The notes beneath the pieces are model-generated. The model did no database searches. It was not told the DNA's origin and saw only the letters and a program-made list of their open reading frames with translations. This document shows positions 34,821 to 43,821 of a DNA stretch of 47,281 bases, piece after piece. The translations under genes and the position numbers were made by a program. The DNA is taken from positions 1 to 47,281 of the forward strand of contig JACCXH010000017.1 in the NCBI GenBank assembly GCA_013697245.1, written 5' to 3'. The stretch comes from Bacteroidota bacterium. GTDB lineage: Bacteria > Bacteroidota > Bacteroidia > B-17B0 > Aurantibacillaceae. How positions within the stretch are numbered: position 1 is the stretch's first letter; each line of letters opens with the position of its first letter.

Positions 34821-37800
34821 ATGAAGCTACCTCCGTTGACGCATCTCTTAATTGATCAAAGCAAGGATCTTATTTGGATAATTAACCTCGATTTTCAATT
34901 AATTTATGCCAATAAAGCATACTTACGCACCATGAAAGAAATGACAGGGACGGAAAAAAAACTGAACGAGTCTGTATTGGTTGAAGGTTTTGGTGAGGGC
35001 TATATTGAAAAATGGAAAACTTATTACAACAGGGCACTTAAAGGAGAGTTTTTTGAAATAGAAGAACATTATTATCATCCGGAATCAAAAGAAATTCAAT
35101 ATGGTCAAGTTACTTTTGAACCTTTAATTGGTGACGATAACAAATTTTTTGCCGTTGCTTGTCAATCAAAAGATGTTACGAGCATAGTAAAGCAAAAGTC
35201 TGAGGCTAGTCAGTTAATTGATGCTTCTTTAGATGTTTTTTGTACTATTGATGAAAAGGGCAATTTTGTGTATGTGAGCGCCGGTGCTTTAACTCATTGG
35301 GGTTACATGCCTGAAGAAATGCGTGGCAAACCTTACGTTAATTTTATTTTAGAAGAAGACGTACCCAAAACGAATGAAGTAGCTGCTAATATTCTTATAG
35401 GTGCAGAGGTTAAATCTTTCGTTAACCGTTATAAGAAAAAAGATGGCAGCATTGCCTATAATTTATGGTCAGCGAGGTGGGACAGTAATGCCAAACTGAT
35501 GTACTGTGTAGCCAGAGACGGTAAGGATAAAATTGAGCAGGAAGAAAAAATTCAGCAAAGCGAACAGCGATTTAAAGCATTGGTTCAAGATGGATATGAA
35601 CTAATGACAATAACAGATTTAGAAGGCAATTACTTATATGTTAGTCCGTCAAGCACTGCCATTACTGGTTTTACCCCAGATGAATTTATGGGCATGAATG
35701 GCTTTGATTTTATTCATCCAGAAGATGCAGAAAGAGTTTTGGATAGTGTGAAAAAATTAGCCACACAAAATAGAGTCGTTTTAGAACCCTTCAGAACAAG
35801 ACATAAAAATAACCAATGGCGATGGGCTGAAACAATATTTACAAATATGTTGGATAACCCTGCAGTTTTGGGAATAGTGGCTAATACTCGTGATGTTACT
35901 GAAAGGGTAAATGCGCTAAAACAAATGGAGGAAAATGAATTATTTAACCGCACCGTTTTAGAAAGCAGCCCTGATTGTTTAAAAGTATTGGATACAGAAG
36001 GGCGACTTCAGTACATGAATTTTAACGGGCTTTGCCAGATGGAAATAGATGATTTTTCAACTGTTAAACACAAAAGTTGGTGGACACTATGGGGCAGTGA
36101 AAATGAAGCAATAGTAAAAGCAGCTGTAGATAAAGCATTAAAAGGTGAATCGGCACAGTTTACAGCCTTATGTGCTACTGCCAAAGGTAATCTTAAATGG
36201 TGGGATGTAATGGTGTCACCTGTTGGTAAACCAGGCGAATCTATTAAGCAAATTATTTCTGTATCGCGCGATATTACTGAACAAAAGAAGGAAGAACAGC
36301 GATTAAAACTTCTTGAAAGTGTTGTTAAGAATACAAATGATGCCATTTTAATTACCGAAGCAGAACCTTTTGATGAACCAGGGCCTAAAATAATTTTTGT
36401 AAACGAAGCCTTTACAAAACTAACAGGTTACACAGCAGAGGAAATAATTGGCAAAACGCCTCGTATTTTGCAAGGGCCAAATTCAGACAAAGAAGCTCTA
36501 GCAGAACTTGGGCGTAAGATGAGAAATTGGGAGCCATGCGAATTAACAACTATTAACTACAAAAAAAGCGGAGAGGAGTTTTGGATAATTTTTAGCCTAA
36601 CACCCGTGGCAGATGAAAAAGGCTGGTATACCCATTGGATAGCGATAGAACGTGATGTAACTGAGCAAAAAATAAAAGAATTAGAAAATGAATTATTAGC
36701 ACGAATAAGTATAAACTTTAATTCGGAAAATAATTATATCATAGCCATAAACGAATTATGTAAAACCATTAGTGAATTTGGAAAATTTGATTGGGTAGAG
36801 GTATGGACCTCTAACCTTGAAAAAAATCAAATACAATTGTTTAGTCATTATTTAGCAGATCCAAACGATGAAAAATTTTATGACGACAGTAATAAGCATA
36901 TTACATTTAAAATAGCTGAAGGCTTGGCAGGCAAGGTTTATTCAGAAGGAGCGCAATTGCTTTGGGATGATATTGAAAACAACAAAGATTTTGTTAGGCG
37001 AGATGCGGCAAAAAAAATAGGTTTAAAAGCAGTACTTGGTATACCTCTAATTTTTAATAATGAAGTAGTAGGGATACTAAAAATTGGCATAAAGCAGTTT
37101 AGTAATTATTTAAAAAAATATGTATTAATATTTCAACGCCTCGAACGATTTATTGGTGCTGAAATTAATCGAAAAAAATTAGAGAACGATTTGAGCCACT
37201 TGTTTGATGCTATTCCAGACATTATTTGTTTAATGGATTTTACAGGTCGCTTTCTTAAAATAAATAAAGCAGGATGTGGGTTGTTAGGTTATACCGAAGA
37301 AGAAATTCTTTACCATAACTTTAATGAGTTTTTACATCCGGATGATAAAGCAGATTTTAATACTGAATTGACCCTTAAAGAAATGGGAGCAACCACTCAC
37401 GAATTTGAGAACCGGTTTATTACCAAAAGCGCTGAAATTATAGCGCTGAGCTGGTTTTGCAATTCTTCATTTGCAGAGGGTTTAATATATGCCACCGCTA
37501 AAAACATTACCAAAGAAAAAAAATTAAGAGAGTTAAATCGTGTAACGCGCAGTTTGGCAAAAATTGGTAGTTGGGAATTAAATTTAATTAATCAACAGCT
37601 TTTTTGGTCAGATGAAGTACATCAATTACATGAAACTGATGCCATGTCTTTTGTTCCAAAAATTGATGAAGCCATTAATTTTTATAGAGAAGATTTTAGA
37701 GAAATAGTGCAAACAAGTATTGGTAAATCTATTACTGAGGGTTTGCCCTTTGATTTTGAAGCCGTAATTGTTACCGCAAATAAAAAAGAATTATGGGTGC

Positions 37801-40103
37801 GAGCCATTGGCAATGCAGAATTTGTGAGTGGGCAATGCGCTCGTATTTTTGGTAGTTTTCAAAATATTCACGATCGTAGAGTAGCAGAAATAAGGCTTCA
37901 ATCGTTGGCCGATAATCTGCCTGGTGTTGTATATCAATATCGGATATATACTGACGGAACAGATAGTTTAAAGTATGTTACCAAAGGTTCGCAACATGTA
38001 TGGGGATTTACTGCTGAAGAAGTGATGCAAAATAACCAGTTGGTTTGGGATAGAATAATATTAGGTGGTGAATTTGACAAAGTTAAGAAAAGTATTTCTG
38101 ATTCTATAAATACAAAAACTAAATGGACTACCCGCTGGAAATATGTGATGCCAAGCGGAGAAATAAAAACCCACCTGGGTTATGGCTCACCAAATTTTTT
38201 AGCAGATGGTACAATACTTTTCCACTCTGTTATTTTAGATATAACGTTAGAAGCTAAAAACGAAGAGTTATTAGAACAAGTATCACAACTCGCTAAAATT
38301 GGAAGCTGGGAAGCAGATTTGAGGGATAATAAACATTATTGGTCTCCAACGTTACACAGTATTTTTGAAACAGATCCAAATCAATTTGTTCCTGATAGCA
38401 ATAATGCGCATACGTTTTACCGGGAAGATTTTCATCCTATTATACAGTTGAATATTGAACAAAGTATAGAAAAGGGTACTTTAATAGATTATGAGGCGGT
38501 AATTGTTACCCTAAATAATAAAGAAAAATGGGTGAAGGTTTTAGGTAATGCCGAAATTATTAATGGCAAATGTGTTAAATTATTTGGTAGCCTTCAAGAT
38601 ATTACGGAACGTAAAAAAGCCGAAGAGGAACTCGCTTATAGCGAAAACAAATTTAGATCGCTGATAGAAAATAGCAGTGACATGCTTACGCTTATAACTG
38701 CCGATGGAAGGATGGAATACATAAGCCCCTCGGTAGAAAAAACGTTTGGTTACACTAACGAGGAAAACAAAACGCGCAAGGCTATGGATGTAGTACATCC
38801 TGACGATGCCGTCCTAGCTGCGAAAACAATAGAAAACGCGTTTAAAACTCCCGGCGTGCCATTTGCATCCACCATACGTAACCGCAAAAAAGATGGCACC
38901 TATATTTGGGTAGAAGGTACCGTTACAAATATGCTACATGTACACGGTGTAAATGCTATTGTGGCTAATATACGCGATATTACCGAACGCAAAAAGGCGG
39001 AAGAACAGAAGGCTTTATTTTCTAACATTGTAAATTCATCGTACGATGCAATTTTAAGTTGTAGCCTCGAAAGCGTTATTTACAGTTGGAATACCGGAGC
39101 AGAAAAAATGTTCGGCTTTACCTCTACCGAAATTATAGGCAAAAAAGTATACGAAATAATACCACCCTACCTTAACCATGAAGAGGTTGAAATAATAGAA
39201 AAAATAAAATGTGGAGAATTTATTAGGTATTACGAAACTGAAAGACAAAGAAAGAATGGAGAACGGATTTTTGTTTCTATTACTGTGTCTCCAATAAAGG
39301 ACAGTGAGGAGAATATCGTTGGAATTTCTAAAATTTTGCGTGACATTACCGAAAGCAAAAAAGTAAAGGAAGAGCTAATAGACCTTAATAAAACTCTAAA
39401 CGTGCATGCGGCTGAACTTAAAAGATCCAATGAAGAGTTGGAGCAATTTGCCTTTGTGGCTTCTCATGATTTACAAGAGCCTCTAAGAATGATTTCGAGC
39501 TTTATGGATCTGTTGCAGCGAAAATATGAAGATCAGCTTGATGAAAAAGGCCACCAGTATATTCATTTTGCTGTAGATGGTGCAAAAAGGATGAAGCAAA
39601 TTATCCTCGATTTGTTAGAGTATTCCAGGGCAGGTAAATCAACAGACGGAAAAGAAGATGTTGATTTAAATGAAGTACTTTCTGAATTTAAACAGTTAAG
39701 AAGAAAGCTTATTTTAGAAAAAACTGCTTCAATTACATCTGTAGCGCTACCAAAACTAAATACTTATAAAGTATCCATCACACAAATACTGCATTGCCTA
39801 CTCGATAATGCGCTTAAGTATTCCGTTCAGGGAACCCCGCCAAAAGTACAGATTAAAGCTGTAGAAAATGAAAATGAATGGGAGTTTTCTATTAAAGATA
39901 ACGGTATTGGAATTGCACCTGAATTTTACGATAAAATATTTGTTATTTTTCAAAGGTTGCATAATAAGAATGAATATGCCGGAACAGGAATAGGTTTATC
40001 TATTGCTAAAAGACATATTGAATTTTTAGGAGGAAGAATTTGGTTGAAATCTATACCCGGCGAAGGCACAACATTTTATTTTACAATTTCTAAAATTAAA
40101 TAA
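34821..40103 (+). CDS. Soluble multi-PAS/GAF sensor histidine kinase (1760 residues)
   Basis: This very large cytoplasmic kinase has no signal peptide or membrane span. I count about eleven PAS domains: five before a GAF domain (~628-785), then six more to ~1520. PAS repeats end with variants of RDITERKKAEE. The copies at ~913 and ~1158 are alike (LAKIGSWE, FYREDF, EAVIVT, VRAIGNAE / VKVLGNAE), so the tandem arose partly by duplication. One PAS (~544-552) reads GKTPRILQG, a LOV-like loop without the flavin-binding Cys. The kinase core has H1549 in SHDLQEPLRM, N1663 in LDNALKYS, and DNGIGI (1693-1698). It heads an operon with three phosphotransfer genes. Confidence 0.95.
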   Translation: MKLPPLTHLLIDQSKDLIWIINLDFQLIYANKAYLRTMKEMTGTEKKLNESVLVEGFGEGYIEKWKTYYNRALKGEFFEIEEHYYHPESKEIQYGQVTFEPLIGDDNKFFAVACQSKDVTSIVKQKSEASQLIDASLDVFCTIDEKGNFVYVSAGALTHWGYMPEEMRGKPYVNFILEEDVPKTNEVAANILIGAEVKSFVNRYKKKDGSIAYNLWSARWDSNAKLMYCVARDGKDKIEQEEKIQQSEQRFKALVQDGYELMTITDLEGNYLYVSPSSTAITGFTPDEFMGMNGFDFIHPEDAERVLDSVKKLATQNRVVLEPFRTRHKNNQWRWAETIFTNMLDNPAVLGIVANTRDVTERVNALKQMEENELFNRTVLESSPDCLKVLDTEGRLQYMNFNGLCQMEIDDFSTVKHKSWWTLWGSENEAIVKAAVDKALKGESAQFTALCATAKGNLKWWDVMVSPVGKPGESIKQIISVSRDITEQKKEEQRLKLLESVVKNTNDAILITEAEPFDEPGPKIIFVNEAFTKLTGYTAEEIIGKTPRILQGPNSDKEALAELGRKMRNWEPCELTTINYKKSGEEFWIIFSLTPVADEKGWYTHWIAIERDVTEQKIKELENELLARISINFNSENNYIIAINELCKTISEFGKFDWVEVWTSNLEKNQIQLFSHYLADPNDEKFYDDSNKHITFKIAEGLAGKVYSEGAQLLWDDIENNKDFVRRDAAKKIGLKAVLGIPLIFNNEVVGILKIGIKQFSNYLKKYVLIFQRLERFIGAEINRKKLENDLSHLFDAIPDIICLMDFTGRFLKINKAGCGLLGYTEEEILYHNFNEFLHPDDKADFNTELTLKEMGATTHEFENRFITKSAEIIALSWFCNSSFAEGLIYATAKNITKEKKLRELNRVTRSLAKIGSWELNLINQQLFWSDEVHQLHETDAMSFVPKIDEAINFYREDFREIVQTSIGKSITEGLPFDFEAVIVTANKKELWVRAIGNAEFVSGQCARIFGSFQNIHDRRVAEIRLQSLADNLPGVVYQYRIYTDGTDSLKYVTKGSQHVWGFTAEEVMQNNQLVWDRIILGGEFDKVKKSISDSINTKTKWTTRWKYVMPSGEIKTHLGYGSPNFLADGTILFHSVILDITLEAKNEELLEQVSQLAKIGSWEADLRDNKHYWSPTLHSIFETDPNQFVPDSNNAHTFYREDFHPIIQLNIEQSIEKGTLIDYEAVIVTLNNKEKWVKVLGNAEIINGKCVKLFGSLQDITERKKAEEELAYSENKFRSLIENSSDMLTLITADGRMEYISPSVEKTFGYTNEENKTRKAMDVVHPDDAVLAAKTIENAFKTPGVPFASTIRNRKKDGTYIWVEGTVTNMLHVHGVNAIVANIRDITERKKAEEQKALFSNIVNSSYDAILSCSLESVIYSWNTGAEKMFGFTSTEIIGKKVYEIIPPYLNHEEVEIIEKIKCGEFIRYYETERQRKNGERIFVSITVSPIKDSEENIVGISKILRDITESKKVKEELIDLNKTLNVHAAELKRSNEELEQFAFVASHDLQEPLRMISSFMDLLQRKYEDQLDEKGHQYIHFAVDGAKRMKQIILDLLEYSRAGKSTDGKEDVDLNEVLSEFKQLRRKLILEKTASITSVALPKLNTYKVSITQILHCLLDNALKYSVQGTPPKVQIKAVENENEWEFSIKDNGIGIAPEFYDKIFVIFQRLHNKNEYAGTGIGLSIAKRHIEFLGGRIWLKSIPGEGTTFYFTISKIK

Positions 40104-40186
40104 TATAAAATAACTAGGTTTACCGGAATTTACAAAAACAATAAGGCTATACTATATTGAAATTTAAAAAATAATAAAATCTACCT

Positions 40187-40624
40187 ATGAATAATGAACT
40201 TAAACTCGCCCACATTTTATTAGTAGAAGATAATGAAGGGGATATTTTACTAACACTGGAAGCATTTGAAGAATGCAAAGTAAAGTCTGAAATTAGCGTT
40301 GCTAAAAACGGAAAGGAAGCCCTTGATTTTTTGTTTAAAAGAGGCGAATTTGCAGATGTAAAAAAGCCTGACATTATATTTTTAGACATTAATATCCCCA
40401 TTTTCAATGGTCATGAGGTTTTGAGGCAGATCAAGGCAGATCCAAACCTCAAAAAAATTCCGGTAATTATTCTCACTACGTCATCTAATCAAAAAGACAT
40501 AGATAGCGCATACGAAAACCACTGCAACAGCTATGTGAAAAAACCGCTCGAAATCAGTGAATTTCTAGATGCAATACTAAAAATTGAAGACTTTTGGTTG
40601 CAACTAACAACATTATCAAATTAA
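40187..40624 (+). CDS. Rcp1-like single-domain response regulator
   Basis: This 145-residue stand-alone receiver has acidic residues in LLVEDNEGD (Glu14, Asp15), phosphoacceptor D67 in IIFLDINIPIFNG, Thr in ILTTSSNQKD and Lys in YVKKPLE. The insert GEFADVKKP between the third helix and strand is characteristic of the Rcp1 receivers paired with phytochrome-type and multi-PAS kinases having the SHDLQEPL box. It follows the kinase by 83 bp. It has no output domain, so it probably passes the phosphoryl group on or acts by protein contact. Confidence 0.93.
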   Translation: MNNELKLAHILLVEDNEGDILLTLEAFEECKVKSEISVAKNGKEALDFLFKRGEFADVKKPDIIFLDINIPIFNGHEVLRQIKADPNLKKIPVIILTTSSNQKDIDSAYENHCNSYVKKPLEISEFLDAILKIEDFWLQLTTLSN

Positions 40625-40628
40625 TTGA

Positions 40629-41645
40629 GTGAAGCAAATAGAGGAATATTCGGAAAAATTATCTGTTCTTATAATTGAAGATAATCAAGGAGATTTTGTT
40701 TTAATTGAGGATTATTTACTCGAGAAATTCAAACACATTACTATAATACACTTTAAAGATTATGCTTCATCCATTAATTACCTACAGAATTCTCAGGAAA
40801 AAATTTCTGTAATATTGTTGGATTTGCACCTGCCGGATTTGGTGGAGATTGAATTAATAAATAGTATTATAGACTATAATTTTCAAATACCCATCATCGT
40901 TTTAACCGGACATTCAGACTTAGCTATTGCAAAAAGCAGTCTTCAAATTGGTGTTTATGATTATCTTGTAAAAGATGAAATAGATCCCGCTATACTTCAT
41001 AAAACTATCATTTTTGCAATCAACAGAAGTGGTTTTATTAATCAACTTGAATACGAAAAAAGTAATTACGAAAATCTCTTTAATTTTAATCCACAACCTA
41101 CCTGGCTTTTAGAATTGGGCACTTTGCGAATACTCAATGCAAATATTGCTGCACAAAAAAAGTATGGATTCTCTCTGGATGATTTTCTAAAGATGACCTT
41201 TATCCAATTACATCCAAAAGAAGAAGAACAAGCTATTAAGCAAAAATTAATTTCAAAAGATGATGAATCCACAGGAAGTCACTTTACACATTTTTTAAAT
41301 GACGGTAAAGAAATTAAAGTAGATATCTACTTCAGGAAAATTAACAGCATTTCAAATAATGGATTAATTGTACAATCAAACGATATATCAGAAATTTTAA
41401 ATCATATCAAAACTATTGAAATTCAAAACACAAAGTTAAAAGAAATTGCATGGACACAATCACACGTTGTGCGCGCACCTCTTGCCAGAATATTAGGAAT
41501 CATTAATTTGATTGAAATGAAAACAGGTAATTTTGATGAACTCTTGTTTTGTTTGAAGCAATTAAGAGTTTCAACCAACGAAATCGATGACGTTATAAAA
41601 AAAATTGTAGAGCAAACAAATAAAAGTAAACCAGACTATTTTTAA
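40629..41645 (+). CDS. Receiver-PAS-phosphoacceptor protein without kinase ATPase domain
   Basis: This 338-residue protein starts at GTG, 4 bp after the previous stop. The receiver (~1-130) has IIEDNQGD (E17, D18) and phosphoacceptor D65 in ILLDLHLPDL, with ILTGHSD and YLVKDE. A PAS domain (~145-255, FNPQPTWLLELGTLRILNANIAA) follows. The last ~70 residues are a histidine-kinase dimerisation helix with H279 in WTQSHVVRAPLARILG. The chain ends at residue 338 with no HATPase domain. The histidine could take a phosphoryl group from a receiver and donate it to another, as in a phosphorelay. It is 3 bp from the next receiver gene. Confidence 0.9.
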   Translation: MKQIEEYSEKLSVLIIEDNQGDFVLIEDYLLEKFKHITIIHFKDYASSINYLQNSQEKISVILLDLHLPDLVEIELINSIIDYNFQIPIIVLTGHSDLAIAKSSLQIGVYDYLVKDEIDPAILHKTIIFAINRSGFINQLEYEKSNYENLFNFNPQPTWLLELGTLRILNANIAAQKKYGFSLDDFLKMTFIQLHPKEEEQAIKQKLISKDDESTGSHFTHFLNDGKEIKVDIYFRKINSISNNGLIVQSNDISEILNHIKTIEIQNTKLKEIAWTQSHVVRAPLARILGIINLIEMKTGNFDELLFCLKQLRVSTNEIDDVIKKIVEQTNKSKPDYF

Positions 41646-41648
41646 TTC

Positions 41649-42035
41649 ATGAAAAAAGAACTATTTATTATAGATGATGATCCAATTTACAGAATGATTG
41701 TTTCAAAGATGGTAGAATACACGGATTCATCATTAATAATTAATGAAAGCGAAAATGGCAGGATAGGCTTAGCCAAGTTGGAAGATATTAAGAACTCTAA
41801 AGATAAAATCATTGTGGTTTTAGATATAAATATGCCAATCCTGGATGGATGGGGTTTTTTGGACGAAATTGAAAAATGCCATTTTTATGATCTGGATGAG
41901 CTTGTAATTTACTTGGTTTCTTCATCTACTGATGAAAGCGACATATTAAAAAGTAAAAGATATAAATTTGTTAAAGGTTTTTTTCATAAACCTTTAACAA
42001 ATGAGGATATTAAAACAATTATAGGCAGTAATTGA
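41649..42035 (+). CDS. Single-domain response regulator
   Basis: This 128-residue CheY-like receiver has the acidic triad in FIIDDDPIYRM (D9, D10, D11), phosphoacceptor D59 in VVLDINMPILDGWGF, Ser in LVSSSTDESD and Lys in GFFHKPLT. It is the last gene of the four-gene signalling operon, 3 bp after the phosphoacceptor protein gene. It has no DNA-binding or enzymatic output, so its effect must be through protein contact. Its DGWGF segment is typical of receivers paired with Bacteroidota SHVVRAPL kinases, supporting pairing with the adjacent protein. Confidence 0.92.
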   Translation: MKKELFIIDDDPIYRMIVSKMVEYTDSSLIINESENGRIGLAKLEDIKNSKDKIIVVLDINMPILDGWGFLDEIEKCHFYDLDELVIYLVSSSTDESDILKSKRYKFVKGFFHKPLTNEDIKTIIGSN

Positions 42036-42227
42036 AATTGTTTTAATGTACATACTTTTTTTTTGGTATAAATGTTAGAGTATTTTGAAAAAGAAATAAT
42101 TTTTTACATTCTTTATCATTTTTTTTAAATTCTTCTACAAATCAAACTTCAATTGTATTAAACAGTATATGTGGTAAAATTGCAAGAAATATTTTTGATA
42201 TTATTGTCTGCATTTTAATATCCCTTG

Positions 42228-42272
42228 TTTTGTCTACCACTTGTAAATAACGTATTGCGGCTTTGCGCCGTA
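42228..42272 (+). repeat. Degenerate copy of the right-end repeat element
   Basis: TAACGTATTGCGGCTTTGCG at 42248-42267 matches TAACGTTTGGCGGCCTTGCG at 46312-46331 at 17 of 20 positions, with the same orientation and the same 13-nt spacing between TAAC and GCG. Upstream of both is TTTTGTCTACC (42229-42239 here). The second arm is not evident. It lies in the otherwise featureless 292-bp gap between the signalling operon and the barrel gene. Confidence 0.55.
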
Positions 42273-42327
42273 TTTTTTAAAATCTAGTTTAGTATAATTT
42301 TTCAAAGAAAATTACGTTATTAACACA

Positions 42328-42957
42328 TTGAAAACAAATCTTGCTATAATAGCCATTTTTAATTGCGTTTGGCTATGCGCTCAGCATAACTACAAGTCAA
42401 CCTATCGCGCTGGGCTTAAGCTGGGATATTCGTATCATACGCTCACGGGAGATCTTACTAACAGTCGTCCTGCAGGCGACTTTTTAGCCGGACTCTGGTT
42501 CCAGCTAAAAATGAACAAAAAATGGACGGCCCAAACGGAACTTTTGCTTTTAGATAAGGGAATCGGTGATGCACAATTTAGAAAGAAGAGTCCACATCAG
42601 ATCAACCTCCATTATTTTGAAATTGCTGTCCTTTTTCAATACCATAGTAAGAATATTTATTTTGAATTTGGTCCGGGTTTGGGATATCTGATTAATTTTG
42701 AAGAACATTTAAATGGTAATTTATCACCCGACCTAGTAAATGATCATCCCTTTATCAGAAACGAACTTACATTCAACGTTGGTATTGGCTGCAGATTAAA
42801 TGAGAGGTGGGCACTCGGATTAAGGCTCAGCCATTCTTTATTGCCGGTGAGGGACGCTGTTCCTTTAGTCTCTAAAGAGTCTTATAATCGTTTATTAGCT
42901 TTAAGCATAACTCGGCAGCTAAAGAAAAAGAAAGCTAGTGATCGGCAGGAAGAATGA
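42328..42957 (+). CDS. PorT-like outer-membrane beta-barrel protein, paralogue of the 2666-3337 barrel
   Basis: This 209-residue protein begins at TTG 42328, which gives a signal peptide (MKTNLAIIAIFNCVWLCAQH). No in-frame ATG lies nearby, so the TTG start is preferred. Its strands (YRAGLKLGYSYHTLTG, WTAQTELLLLDKGIGD, HYFEIAVLFQYHSKNIYFEFGPGLGYLINF) fit the PorT / OMP_b-brl_2 family. FGPGLGYLINF and RLSHSLLPVRD align with the corresponding strands of the barrel in the mqnE operon. It ends 9 bp from the end of a convergent DUF4249 gene. The function is unknown. Confidence 0.8.
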   Translation: MKTNLAIIAIFNCVWLCAQHNYKSTYRAGLKLGYSYHTLTGDLTNSRPAGDFLAGLWFQLKMNKKWTAQTELLLLDKGIGDAQFRKKSPHQINLHYFEIAVLFQYHSKNIYFEFGPGLGYLINFEEHLNGNLSPDLVNDHPFIRNELTFNVGIGCRLNERWALGLRLSHSLLPVRDAVPLVSKESYNRLLALSITRQLKKKKASDRQEE

Positions 42958-42966
42958 GCAAAGCTG

Positions 42967-43821
42967 TTATTTCTTTTTATATCTGAGCACACTGCGCGTA
43001 TAGGCTCCAAAACAACCAAAACCACCTTTTACATTGGAGTACATGAGGGTTGGCTCAGCTGGAGGAGGAAAACTGATTCCTGAGCCTGAGTCATTTTCAA
43101 GTGACTTATAAAATTTGTAATACGATTCGCTACAATTATAAAGAAAAACATCATAATACTCAGTAGAATAATACTGAGTAGAATCAGATGTCGGATCAAA
43201 TCTTCCATCCAATGAAACGTTCTCGCCATCATGGTTTAGATCACTATACAATTTGATAATGCGCGTATCGTTTGCTATTGTATCTGCTTGAGAAGTGTAA
43301 GCATAAGCATGTAATGCCGCTATTCGATAATAATTCAATCTTCCCAGTTCATCCGTAAAAGATACTTTGATGTGGTCGTATGTACTGTAATTTGCTGCAA
43401 CGGTTTCTACTGTTACCGCATTTATTGAAACGGTGGTTAATGGTACTTGTGTTTCTGCAGTTGCAACATCGCCGTTACTTGTTGTGACCGTCATTTTATA
43501 AACCTGTCCTGGCATAATAGGGTACGCATTTGTTTTTAATTCGTAATAACCGGTATTTTGGTTAAAAATAAGTTGTGCTGTTCCTTGCGCACTGCTAATC
43601 TTCACGTCCCCATCGGAAACCGCCGCCAAAACAGCTATTTGATTGCTGCTAAATAAAGGCGAAGACGACATTAATTTTAAACGGATGACGGAGTCTATGG
43701 GGCATATATACGAATACATCACAGGTAATGGTTTTGCTTCTGGTAATTTCACTTTTGCTTCTTTTGTACAAGAGAGAAATAAAAAACAATTTATTAGTAA
43801 TATGAAAAATAGTCTCATCAT
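42967..43821 (-). CDS. DUF4249-family lipoprotein
   Basis: This 284-residue protein starts MMRLFFILLINCFLFLSC with lipobox FLSC. A beta-sandwich-like region (KVKLPEAKPLPVMYSYICPIDSVIRLKLMSS, DGDVKISSAQGTAQLIFNQNTGYYEL, YKMTVTTSNGDVATAETQVP) is followed by the C-terminal family core with YSNVKGGFGCFGAY. DUF4249 lipoproteins are encoded beside TonB-dependent receptors in Bacteroidota and may bind ligand at the outer membrane. The role is unproven. It begins directly after the receptor stop with no gap (TAA then ATG), so the two are translated together. Confidence 0.92.
   Translation of the reverse strand: MMRLFFILLINCFLFLSCTKEAKVKLPEAKPLPVMYSYICPIDSVIRLKLMSSSPLFSSNQIAVLAAVSDGDVKISSAQGTAQLIFNQNTGYYELKTNAYPIMPGQVYKMTVTTSNGDVATAETQVPLTTVSINAVTVETVAANYSTYDHIKVSFTDELGRLNYYRIAALHAYAYTSQADTIANDTRIIKLYSDLNHDGENVSLDGRFDPTSDSTQYYSTEYYDVFLYNCSESYYKFYKSLENDSGSGISFPPPAEPTLMYSNVKGGFGCFGAYTRSVLRYKKK

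Noticed and set aside
36450-36490. LOV blue-light sensor domain in the large kinase
   Set aside because: The loop reads GKTPRILQG and lacks the conserved Cys needed for the flavin adduct, so photosensing is not supported.
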